A stretch of DNA of 64,000 bases from Solirubrobacteraceae bacterium (lineage in GTDB: Bacteria > Actinomycetota > Thermoleophilia > Solirubrobacterales > Solirubrobacteraceae), in assembly GCA_030681525.1 (NCBI GenBank), contig JAUXSD010000084.1, forward strand, positions 1 through 64,000, read 5' to 3'. Below the pieces are notes generated by a model. The model saw only the letters and a list, made by a program, of their open reading frames with translations. It did no database searches and had not been told where the DNA came from. Below, one piece after another: positions 18,254 to 26,531 of this stretch (within the stretch, counting starts at the first letter, position 1; each line of letters starts with the position of its first letter). A program made the translations under genes and the position numbers.

Positions 18254-19431
18254 CCGGCGGCGCATTCCCCGCCGTGCTGCGGCCGGGGCCGCTCGAGATC
18301 GCCTGCGGGCTCGTCGTCGAGCGGGAGCGGCATGCGGCGAAGCTGGGCAGCGAAGCGCCGCACCACCCCCGCGTCGCGTTCGACGACGCCATCCGGCCGG
18401 CGCTGCTGCGGCCGCCGTGCCTGGTCAGCTTCTCCGGCGGGCGCGACTCCTCGGCCGTCCTGGCGGCCGCGGCCGCCCTCGCGCGGCGCGAGGGGCTGGC
18501 GCTGCCGGTCCCGATCACGTATCGCTTTCCCGCCGCTCCCGCCACGCAGGAGGACGAATGGCAGGAGGAGGTCGTCCGTCATCTCGCCCTGCCGGATTGG
18601 GTGCGCATCGCGGTGACCGACGAGCTGGACTCGGTCGGCCCGGTGGCGCAGTCGGTCCTGCGCCGCCACGGCGTCCTGTGGCCGTTCAACGCGCACCTCC
18701 ACGTCCCGCTGCTGGAGCGAGCCGCCGGCGGCACGTTGACGACCGGTGTCGGCGGCGACGAGCTCTTCGGCCCGCAGCGCTGGCGGGTGGCGCAAGCCGT
18801 CCTGACCGGTCGCGCCCGCCCGAAGGCGCGTCACGTCCGCACGGTCGCGCTCGCCCTCGCGCCGGTGCCGGTGCGCCGCGCGGTCCTCGCGCGCCGGCAC
18901 GAGATCCGCTGGCCGTGGCTGCACCCGCCGGTGGAGGCGCGCGTCAACCGCGCGCGGGCCGACTGGCAGGCGCGCATGCCGGTGCGCTGGGATGCCGCGG
19001 TCGGGTGGTGGTGGCAGAGCCGGACGCGCCGCGTGCTGGCTGAGACCAAAGCGATCCTCGGCGCCGACTCGGACACGGCGGTCGTCCAGCCGTTCCTCGA
19101 GCCGGCCGTGCTCGCCGCCGCGGCGCGCCAGTTCGGCCAGCGCGGTCCGCGCGACCGCACGACCGCGCTGCGCGCCCTCTTCGGCGATGTGCTGCCCGAC
19201 CGGGTCCTGGCCCGTCGCTCCAAGGCGACGTTCAACGAGGCGTTCTTCTCCGACCACAGCCGTGCGTTCGCGGCGCGGTGGAGCGGTGCCGGGGTTGACA
19301 GAACTCTGGTAGATCATGAAGAAGTCGCCGCAATGTGGAATGCTGTGCGACCCGACCCGCGTTCGTTCTCGCTCATGCAGGCCGCTTGGCTGGCAAGCGA
19401 GGGGCTGAATGACCAGGAGGAGCGCATATGA
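18250..19431 (+). CDS. Asparagine-synthetase-like protein (lasso isopeptide cyclase C candidate), lacking N-terminal glutaminase domain
   Basis: [22 protein letters not shown]-loop, LTTGVGGDELFG, RSKATFNEAFF; GTG start overlaps sulfotransferase stop. Confidence 0.82.
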   Translation: MTGGAFPAVLRPGPLEIACGLVVERERHAAKLGSEAPHHPRVAFDDAIRPALLRPPCLVSFSGGRDSSAVLAAAAALARREGLALPVPITYRFPAAPATQEDEWQEEVVRHLALPDWVRIAVTDELDSVGPVAQSVLRRHGVLWPFNAHLHVPLLERAAGGTLTTGVGGDELFGPQRWRVAQAVLTGRARPKARHVRTVALALAPVPVRRAVLARRHEIRWPWLHPPVEARVNRARADWQARMPVRWDAAVGWWWQSRTRRVLAETKAILGADSDTAVVQPFLEPAVLAAAARQFGQRGPRDRTTALRALFGDVLPDRVLARRSKATFNEAFFSDHSRAFAARWSGAGVDRTLVDHEEVAAMWNAVRPDPRSFSLMQAAWLASEGLNDQEERI

Positions 19432-19601
19432 CGCCGGACGAGAGGCAGATCAGTACCAACCATGCGGGTGACGCGGATGCGAGCTACAGCCCGCCGACCG
19501 TGACGTTTCTCGGCACGCTTGGCGAGCTCACGCAGAAGACCGTCGGCGAGGCCGACGGCGAGACCTTCCTGGGGCTCGACATCGGCGAAGTCGGGAGCTG
19601 A
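19428..19601 (+). CDS. Lasso-type RiPP precursor peptide
   Basis: 57-aa ORF not in supplied track: MTPDERQISTNHAGDADASYSPPTVTFLGTLGELTQKTVGEADGETFLGLDIGEVGS. Leader Y20-xx-P23-x-V25-xxx-G29-xxxxx-T35; ATGA overlap with cyclase; GGAGG-type SD upstream. Confidence 0.82.
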   Translation: MTPDERQISTNHAGDADASYSPPTVTFLGTLGELTQKTVGEADGETFLGLDIGEVGS

Positions 19602-19605
19602 CCTC

Positions 19606-21375
19606 CTGGCACGAGCGGACCTCGCCCCGGCACGCGATCTGCGCGCCTGGTGGGCGAGCGTCACGTTCGGCACGCGGCGGCCCGGCCGGCGAGTCGCAGC
19701 GCTGGGCCTCCTCGGCGCGATCAGCGGCGTGGGGGAGGCGGTCGTCGTCCTGCTGCTCGTCGCGCTGGTCGCGCGTGACGGAGCAGGGCTCCCGGCGCTC
19801 GTGCCCGACGCGGGAACGTGGTCGCTGGCGGCACTGGCGCTCGCCGCGGTGGGCGTTCTCGGCGCGGCCCATCTGAGCTCCGCCTGGGTCGCGGCACGCG
19901 CCGCCGCGGACGCGCAGCGCTCGCTGCAGCTCATGCTGCTCGACGCCTTCCTGCACGCATCCTGGCAGGCACAGCGGGCCTCGCCGCCGGGGGAGCTGCA
20001 GGAGCTCGTGACAGGCAAGGCGCGCCTGGCGGTCCACGGCACCGCGGACGCGGCCAAGGCGCTCGCGACCGCCGCCAACCTGCTCATCATCGTGTCGGTC
20101 GCGATCCTCGTGGACGTTCGCGTGACCGCCGGGCTGATCGCCGTCGTCGCGTTCGCCGTGCTGGTCGCGCGCCCGTTCCAGGCCCGGACACGGAGGATCG
20201 CCGTGCGCACGGCGGCGGCGTCGTCGGAGCTCGCCGGGCGGGTCGCCGACACCGCCCGGCTCGCCGCCGACCTGCGAATCTTCGGCGTCGGCGACCGCGC
20301 GCGCGAGGGGCTGGCCGGCAGCGTCGGCGCCACGGCCCGCCTCGCGCGGGAGATCCACCTGTCCGCGACCGCGACGCCGGCGCTGACGCGCGATGCCACG
20401 CTCGCGGTCCTCGTCGTCGCGATGGCGATCGTCGTGACCTCCGCCGACGTGGGCCTGACCGTGCTCGCCGCGGCCGTCGTGCTGCTGCTGCGTGCGCTGT
20501 CGCACGCCCAGGCGCTGTCGAGCACGCTGCACCGGCTGGCCGACCGCTGGGCGAACCTCGCGCCGATCCTGGAGCGCCTCGAGCGCTGGCGCCCCGCGGC
20601 CGAGCCGGGCCGGCGGCCCTGCCCGCAGATCGGCGCGGTCGAGCTGCGTGACGTCAGCGTCGCCTACGCCCCCGACGCGCCCGACGTGCTGGCGGCGGCG
20701 AGCCTGGTCATCGGCGCGGGCGAGCAGCTCGGCGTCGTCGGCCCGACCGGCGCCGGCAAGTCCACGCTGGCGGCCACGCTGCTCGGTCTGCTGGCTCCGC
20801 GGGAGGGGAGCGTCCTCGTCGACGGCGTCTCGCTGGCCGAGCTCGATCCCGCCGACTGGCACGCGCGGGTCGCCTGGGTCTCGCAGGATCCGCTCCTGCT
20901 GACCGGAACCGTGCGCGAGAACATCCGCTTCCTGCGCCCGCACGTCGACGACGCGGCGGTCGAGCGCGCCGCCCACGCCGCCGTGCTGGGCACCGACATC
21001 GCCGGCTGGAGCGACGGCCTGGATCACCCCGTCGGGCCGGCCGGGTCGGCGCTGTCGGGCGGCCAGCGCCAGCGCGTCGCGCTCGCGCGGGCGCTGGCCG
21101 GCGACCCGCAGCTCGTCGTGCTCGACGAGCCCACCAGCGCCCTCGACGTCCACACCGAGGTGGCCGTGCGCGAGACCCTGGCGGCGCTGCGGGGGCGGGC
21201 CGTGGTGGTGGTCATCGCGCACCGCCTGTCGACCGTGAACCTGTGTGACCGCGTGGCGGTCATGCGGGCCGGTCGGGTCGTGGCGCTCGGCGATCCCCGC
21301 GAGCTGGCCGAGCGCGACCCGTACTTTCGTGAGGTGCTCGCGCTCTCGGCATCGGCGCCGGCGGCGCGCACATGA
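19606..21375 (+). CDS. ABC transporter, fused permease/ATPase (exporter of the RiPP locus)
   Basis: GPTGAGKSTLAATLLGLL, LSGGQRQRVALARAL, LVVLDEPTSALD; six-TM N-terminal half. Start uncertain: CTG 19606 behind GGGAG, or TTG 19519 overlapping the precursor. Confidence 0.85.
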   Translation: MARADLAPARDLRAWWASVTFGTRRPGRRVAALGLLGAISGVGEAVVVLLLVALVARDGAGLPALVPDAGTWSLAALALAAVGVLGAAHLSSAWVAARAAADAQRSLQLMLLDAFLHASWQAQRASPPGELQELVTGKARLAVHGTADAAKALATAANLLIIVSVAILVDVRVTAGLIAVVAFAVLVARPFQARTRRIAVRTAAASSELAGRVADTARLAADLRIFGVGDRAREGLAGSVGATARLAREIHLSATATPALTRDATLAVLVVAMAIVVTSADVGLTVLAAAVVLLLRALSHAQALSSTLHRLADRWANLAPILERLERWRPAAEPGRRPCPQIGAVELRDVSVAYAPDAPDVLAAASLVIGAGEQLGVVGPTGAGKSTLAATLLGLLAPREGSVLVDGVSLAELDPADWHARVAWVSQDPLLLTGTVRENIRFLRPHVDDAAVERAAHAAVLGTDIAGWSDGLDHPVGPAGSALSGGQRQRVALARALAGDPQLVVLDEPTSALDVHTEVAVRETLAALRGRAVVVVIAHRLSTVNLCDRVAVMRAGRVVALGDPRELAERDPYFREVLALSASAPAART

Positions 21376-21535
21376 CCCGCGACGGCCGCCCGGCGCTTCC
21401 GGGAAGCACCTCACCGCGCCAAGTCCGTGCAACGCGGCCACCAACTGCGGAACCATCGGCCCGGTACGTCTACCCTGAACCTTCGCCGGTGCACGTGCTC
21501 GATCCCGGCACGACAACGCCACCGCCAGGATCCCC

Positions 21536-22579
21536 ATGACTCGCATCGCGCTCATCACCGCCGCCCTGCTCGTCGCGCTCGCCGCCGGCACGTTCGGCGC
21601 GCTCGCCTGGGCCGACGGCAGCGCCTCCGGCACGCTGCCCGCGGGCACCCGCGTGGGCGGCGTCGACGTGGGCGGCCTCAACCAGCAGGAGGCGATCGCG
21701 CGGGCGCGGGATCGCGTCCATTCGGCGATCGCGCGGCCGACCTACGTCCGGCTCGGCGAGAAGCGCTACACGCTCGGCCCGTCCGAGGCGGGCGTGCGCA
21801 TCGACGTCGAGACCGCGGTCAAGCGCGCCTACGTCGAGAGCCGCGAGGGCTCCTTCATCAGCCGGGGGTGGCGCAAGATCACCGGCGCCGAGCTCGATCA
21901 GAACGTCCCGGTCAAGGCCGTGGCGGATCGTCTGAAGGTGCGCCGCTTCGTGGAGGGCATCGCCAAGCAGCAGGCGCGCGCGCCGGTCGACTCCGCGCTG
22001 AACATCACGCTCACGAGCGTCTCCGTGACGCGCAGCAAGCCCGGTCGCCGCCTCGCCGCGCGCGACGCGCTCGTCGCGCGCCTCATGCGCCGGCTGACGA
22101 GCAGCACCGACGAGCGCACGCTGCGCGCCAAGACCGTCGAGGTGCCCGCGAAGGCCAACGCCGACGCGATCTGGGACGCCAACCCGCTGGCCGTCACGGT
22201 CTCGCGCGATGGCAAGCAGGCGCGCCTGTTCCGGCGCGGCAAGCTCGTCAAGACCTACCGCGTGGCCGTCGGCACCCCCAAGTACCCCACGCCGACCGGG
22301 CGCTACGTCGTCCAGACGATGCAGAAGAACCCGGCGTGGAACGTGCCGCAGTCCGAGTGGGCCGGCGACCTCGCCGGTCAGACGATCCCCGGCGGCGACC
22401 CGCGCAACCCGCTCGTCGCGCGCTGGATCGGCTTCAACGGCTCGGTCGGCTTCCACGGCACCGCGAGCTCCGGCTCGCTGGGCACCGCCGCCTCGCACGG
22501 CTGCGTGCGCATGTCGCCGGCGGACGTCATCGACCTGTTCGAGCGGGTGCGGACCGGCACGCCGGTCTACGTCGCGTAG
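21536..22579 (+). CDS. L,D-transpeptidase (YkuD) with N-terminal peptidoglycan-binding region
   Basis: TM/signal, ARLFRRGKLVKTYRVAVGTPKYPTPTGRY, GFHGTASSGSLGTAASHGCVRM catalytic motif. Confidence 0.92.
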   Translation: MTRIALITAALLVALAAGTFGALAWADGSASGTLPAGTRVGGVDVGGLNQQEAIARARDRVHSAIARPTYVRLGEKRYTLGPSEAGVRIDVETAVKRAYVESREGSFISRGWRKITGAELDQNVPVKAVADRLKVRRFVEGIAKQQARAPVDSALNITLTSVSVTRSKPGRRLAARDALVARLMRRLTSSTDERTLRAKTVEVPAKANADAIWDANPLAVTVSRDGKQARLFRRGKLVKTYRVAVGTPKYPTPTGRYVVQTMQKNPAWNVPQSEWAGDLAGQTIPGGDPRNPLVARWIGFNGSVGFHGTASSGSLGTAASHGCVRMSPADVIDLFERVRTGTPVYVA

Positions 22580-22582
22580 CTC

Positions 22583-23521
22583 CTAGGCCGCCTGCGTGGT
22601 GGCGGCGGCCTCGCCCTCGGCCTCCGGCTCGCCGAGCGAGACCCGCGCCCGCGCCACCGTGAGGTGGTAGAGGATCAGCAGCTGGACGAGCGCGAGGGAC
22701 TCCGAGCGGTGCACGTCGTTGCCGACCGTGAACTCGCCGAGCGCCTCTGAGCGCAGGTGGCGGGCGAAGTGCATCCGGTCCCAGATGCACTCCTCTATCG
22801 CGGCGGCCTTCTCACGCGGCAGCGCGCCCGGGATGAAGAGCTGGCATTCGTTGTTGCGCTCCTCCATCGTGATGAGGCCGTCGCTCTCCTCGACGAACGG
22901 GGACAGATCGGGGTGCGGCAGGCTGTCGCGCAGCACGAGCTCGGCGTCGAGGACGAACGGGTCTTCGGGGTTCTGCATGCGGCAGACGACCATGTCGGCG
23001 TGGCGGCGCTGCGGGCGGATGAACGCCTCCGAGTCGGGCTCGCGGCGGTCGAGGTCGGCGAGCACCTCGTCGGTCGTGTAACCGCGCTTGGAGCAGTCGC
23101 GGTCGACCTTCCACTGGCGCCGCAGGGACTCGGGCGGGTCGAGGTACACGCGCACGTCGTAGGCGGAGCGCATCTCGGCCGTGTGGTAGCCCAGCAGGCC
23201 TTCGATGAGCGTGAAGTTCTCGGGCGCGAGGTACGTGAGCGGGCCGAACGTGCCGTCGTGGTGCTGGTAGACGGGCTTGAGGATCGGCTCGCCCATCCGC
23301 AGGCACTGCAGGTGCTGGGCCATGATGTCCAGGTAGTTGCACTCCGGGTTCAGCGGAGTGATGCCGCGCTCGGCGCGCTGGCGGCGGTCGTACTTGTGGT
23401 AGTCGTCGGTGCAGATGTGGGTGACGGAATCCTCGCCGAGGAGACGCACGAGCCCCTTGCTCAGCGTCGTCTTCCCCGACGCCGAATCACCCACGATTCC
23501 GAGCATGATCGGTCGTGCCAT
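22583..23521 (-). CDS. prk: Phosphoribulokinase
   Basis: MARPIMLGIVGDSASGKTTLSKGL P-loop; CTDDYHKYDRRQRAE; ITPLNPECNYLDIMAQHL; LIEGLLGYHT. Confidence 0.88.
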   Translation of the reverse strand: MARPIMLGIVGDSASGKTTLSKGLVRLLGEDSVTHICTDDYHKYDRRQRAERGITPLNPECNYLDIMAQHLQCLRMGEPILKPVYQHHDGTFGPLTYLAPENFTLIEGLLGYHTAEMRSAYDVRVYLDPPESLRRQWKVDRDCSKRGYTTDEVLADLDRREPDSEAFIRPQRRHADMVVCRMQNPEDPFVLDAELVLRDSLPHPDLSPFVEESDGLITMEERNNECQLFIPGALPREKAAAIEECIWDRMHFARHLRSEALGEFTVGNDVHRSESLALVQLLILYHLTVARARVSLGEPEAEGEAAATTQAA

Positions 23522-23650
23522 GCTGATGTCGTTCCTCCTCGCCCAGGCCGGGCACCGTCCACTGTTGCGCGGCAGAGTACCGGCGCGGCGCCATTTCGCG
23601 TAGTGCGGCGGTTCGTACGAGGACGCGCCGTCACAACCGTACGCCGGCGT

Positions 23651-23986
23651 TCAGGCCGCGACCCGCTCAGCCCGCGCGGCGAGCGTCACCAAGACGCGCT
23701 CGCCGTCGAGCTCGACGCGGTGGGGCGTCACGCCGTCGTCGGCGTTGAGCGCCTCGCCGCTTGCGAGGTCGTAGCGGCGGTCGTGCAGCGGGCAGATGAC
23801 CGCGTTGTCGCAGACGATGCCGTCGGCGAGCGGGCCGCCGCGGTGCGGGCAGGCCGCATCGAGCGCGAACCACCCGGCGGCGGAGCGGAAGATCGCGATG
23901 CGCCGGCCGTCGAGCGTGATCGCGCGACCCTCGCCGAGCGGCACGTCGTCGACGCGGCAGGCGTACATGCTCGTCGCGACGCTCAT
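23651..23986 (-). CDS. nirD: Rieske [2Fe-2S] nitrite reductase small subunit
   Basis: ACPHRGGPLADGIVCDNAVICPLHDRRYDLASGEAL; overlaps nirB stop. Confidence 0.88.
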   Translation of the reverse strand: MSVATSMYACRVDDVPLGEGRAITLDGRRIAIFRSAAGWFALDAACPHRGGPLADGIVCDNAVICPLHDRRYDLASGEALNADDGVTPHRVELDGERVLVTLAARAERVAA

Positions 23987-26412
23987 CGCCTCGCCCCGAC
24001 CGGGGGCCCGACGAGGTCCGGCGCGGCCTCGGGCGACTCGAGATCGTCGAACTGGCGCGGGTGGTACGGGTCGTCGCGCTCGAGCCAGGGATCGGCGGTC
24101 GCGGCCTTGGCGATCCGCAGGCGCTCGCGCAGCGCCGCGCCGGACTCCTCGCCGAGGACGATCTCGCGCACCTTCTCCAGCCCGATGCGCGGGATGAAGT
24201 CGTAGGTGCGCTCCTTGTAGTCGGCGTTCTCGCGGTAGAACTGCAGGAAGGTCGTGGCGATCCGCAACGCCTCGGCGCGCGACTCGACGGTGGCGAGGAT
24301 GTCGGCCTCGCGCACGTTGCCGCCCGCCGCGCCGCCCGCGCGCACCTGCCAGCCGCCCTCGACGGCGACACAGCCGATGTCCTTGACCGTCGCCTCGGCG
24401 CAGTTGCGCGGACAGCCCGACACGCCCGACTTGACCTTGTGCGGGGTGTGCAGGCCCTCCCACGCCTTCTCCATCTCGACGCCGAGGCCGATCGCGTCGC
24501 CGAGGCCGAAGCGGCAGAAGTCCGTGCCGACGCAGGTCTTCACCGTGCGCACCGCCTTGGCGTAGGCGTGGCCCGACGGCATCCCGAGGTCGCGCCAGAT
24601 CGCCGGCAGGTCCTGCTTGCGGACGCCGAGCAGGTCCAGGCGCTGGCCGCCCGTGACCTTGACCATCGGCACCTCGTACTTGTCCGCCACGTCGGCGATC
24701 CGGCGCAGCTCGTCGGGCGTCGTGACGCCGCCGTACATCCGCGGGACGACCGAGAACGTGCCGTCACGCTGGATGTTCGCGTGCACGCGGTCGTTGATGA
24801 AGCGCGCGTCGCGCTCCTCGCGGTGCTGGTTGGCGCACACCTCCGAGACGAGATAGGCCAGTGCGGGCTTGCAGGTGCCGCAGTCGCGCCCCGTCCCGCA
24901 GGCCGCGGCGACGTCGCTGACGGACTCGTGGCCGTCCTCGCGGATCGCGGTCGCGAGCGCCTCGCGCGTCTGCTTGCGACAGGGGCACAGGTAGGTGGGC
25001 TCGTCGCTCAGGCCGCCGGTCGCCGCGGCGACGATCTCCTTGACGGCGGGCCGGCAGGAGCCACAGCCCGTGCCGGCGCGGGTCACGGCCATGACCTCGC
25101 GCGGCGTCGCGCAGCCGCCGACGGTGACGGCCTGCACGAGGTCGCCCTTGCAGACACCGTTGCAGTCGCAGATCTGCGCGGTGTCGGGCAGGTCGGCGGG
25201 GCCGGCGAGCGACGCGTCGGCCAGCGCCTGCAGCGGGTTGTCGACGAGGTCGCCGGCCCGCACCGCCGCGACGAGCGCCTCGGAGCCGCGCGTGTCGCCG
25301 AGCAGGACGGTGCCCACGACGCGCCCGTCGCGGACGGTGAGCTTGCGGTAGACGCCGGTCGCGGCGTCGGTGACGACGGCCTCGAGGTCGCCGACGGCAT
25401 CGCCGGCGCAGACGAGGTCGATGCCCGCCACCTTGAGCTTGGCGCTCGGGATCGAGCCGAGGTACAGACCGCCCACGGGGCCGTCGGCGCCCGCCGTCGC
25501 CGTCAGCGTCGCGGCGGCGGCGCGGGCCTGGTCGTAGATCGGCGCCACGAGCCCGTAGACGACGCCGCGGTGCTGGGCGCATTCGCCGACGGCGAGCACG
25601 CCGGGCAGGCTCGTGTTCATCGCGTCGTCGACGATGATCCCGCGGTCGCAGACGATGCCCATCGAGCGCGCGAGCTCGGTCTCGGAGCGGATCCCGATCG
25701 AGACCACGACGAGGTCGGCCATGAGCTCGGAGCCGTCGGTGAAGCGCAGCCCGTGAGCGCGGTCGGGACCGATGATCTGCTGCGTGTTGCGGTCGAACTC
25801 GACGTCGATGTCCAGGCCCTGCAGGGCCGGGGCCAGCAGCGAGCTGGCGCCCGCGTCGAGCTGGCGCTCCATGAGGCGGTCGAGCAGGTGCACGACGGTG
25901 ACCGCGCAGCCCTGGGCGGCGATGCCTCGCGCCGCCTCGAGGCCCAGCAGGCCGCCGCCGATGACGGCCGCGCGCTCCACGCGGCCCTCGGTGGCGGCGA
26001 GGCGGATCGCCTCGCAGTCGGCCGGATCGCGGAACGGGTGCACGCCGGCGAGGTCGATGCCCGCGATCGGCGGCATGAGCGGCTGCGATCCGGTGGCGAG
26101 GACGAGCCGGCCGAACTCCATCTCCTCGACGTCGTCGAGGCCGAGCACGCGGCGCTCGCTGTCGACCCATGTGACCATGCGGCCGACGATCAGCTCGACG
26201 TCGTGGTCGGCGTACCACTCGGTCGGTCGCAGCCCGAGCGTCTCGGGATCCTCACCGCTGACGAGGATCTCCGAGAGCCGGACGCGGTCGTAGGGCGGGC
26301 TGCCCTCGCCGCAGATGAGCGTGATGGGGACGCCGGCGTCGCGCTCGCGAAGCGCCTCGCAGACGGCCTGCCCGGCGATTCCTCCACCGACGATGACAAC
26401 TCGCGAGTTCAT
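23983..26412 (-). CDS. nirB: Nitrite reductase [NAD(P)H] large subunit
   Basis: MNSRVVIVGGGIAGQAVCEALRERD; two BFD-like [2Fe-2S] segments; GVSGCPRNCAEATVKDIG sirohaem/4Fe4S region. Confidence 0.93.
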   Translation of the reverse strand: MNSRVVIVGGGIAGQAVCEALRERDAGVPITLICGEGSPPYDRVRLSEILVSGEDPETLGLRPTEWYADHDVELIVGRMVTWVDSERRVLGLDDVEEMEFGRLVLATGSQPLMPPIAGIDLAGVHPFRDPADCEAIRLAATEGRVERAAVIGGGLLGLEAARGIAAQGCAVTVVHLLDRLMERQLDAGASSLLAPALQGLDIDVEFDRNTQQIIGPDRAHGLRFTDGSELMADLVVVSIGIRSETELARSMGIVCDRGIIVDDAMNTSLPGVLAVGECAQHRGVVYGLVAPIYDQARAAAATLTATAGADGPVGGLYLGSIPSAKLKVAGIDLVCAGDAVGDLEAVVTDAATGVYRKLTVRDGRVVGTVLLGDTRGSEALVAAVRAGDLVDNPLQALADASLAGPADLPDTAQICDCNGVCKGDLVQAVTVGGCATPREVMAVTRAGTGCGSCRPAVKEIVAAATGGLSDEPTYLCPCRKQTREALATAIREDGHESVSDVAAACGTGRDCGTCKPALAYLVSEVCANQHREERDARFINDRVHANIQRDGTFSVVPRMYGGVTTPDELRRIADVADKYEVPMVKVTGGQRLDLLGVRKQDLPAIWRDLGMPSGHAYAKAVRTVKTCVGTDFCRFGLGDAIGLGVEMEKAWEGLHTPHKVKSGVSGCPRNCAEATVKDIGCVAVEGGWQVRAGGAAGGNVREADILATVESRAEALRIATTFLQFYRENADYKERTYDFIPRIGLEKVREIVLGEESGAALRERLRIAKAATADPWLERDDPYHPRQFDDLESPEAAPDLVGPPVGARR

Positions 26413-26435
26413 GCCAGGCATCGTCGGTGTCCCGG

Positions 26436-26473
26436 GTTTCCTCGGCGTGCCGTGAGTGTTTCCACCCGGTGAA
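26436..26473 (-). promoter_or_regulatory. Tandem GlnR-type box upstream of nirB
   Basis: Minus strand: TTCAC-CGGGTG-GAAAC-ACTCAC-GGCAC-GCCGAG-GAAAC; matches gTnAC-n6-GaAAC-n6-gTnAC-n6-GaAAC spacing. Confidence 0.65.
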
Positions 26474-26531
26474 CGGGGCTCGGCCCTGGCCGATGAGCGG
26501 TCGGACCGTCTTGCGGGTAGGCGGCATCCCA

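Noticed and set aside
19547-19601. Lasso core starting at G40 (GEADGETFLGLDIGEVGS)
   Set aside because: No Asp/Glu at positions 7-9 for ring closure; a start at K37 fits both the Thr -2 rule and an acidic acceptor.
14868-21375. PQQ or mycofactocin-type cluster suggested by the PqqD protein
   Set aside because: No radical SAM partner; B2 protease, Asn-synthetase-like cyclase and YxxP leader instead indicate lasso-type logic.
24061-26472. 803-aa plus-strand ORF
   Set aside because: Antisense of nirB with no recognisable motif.
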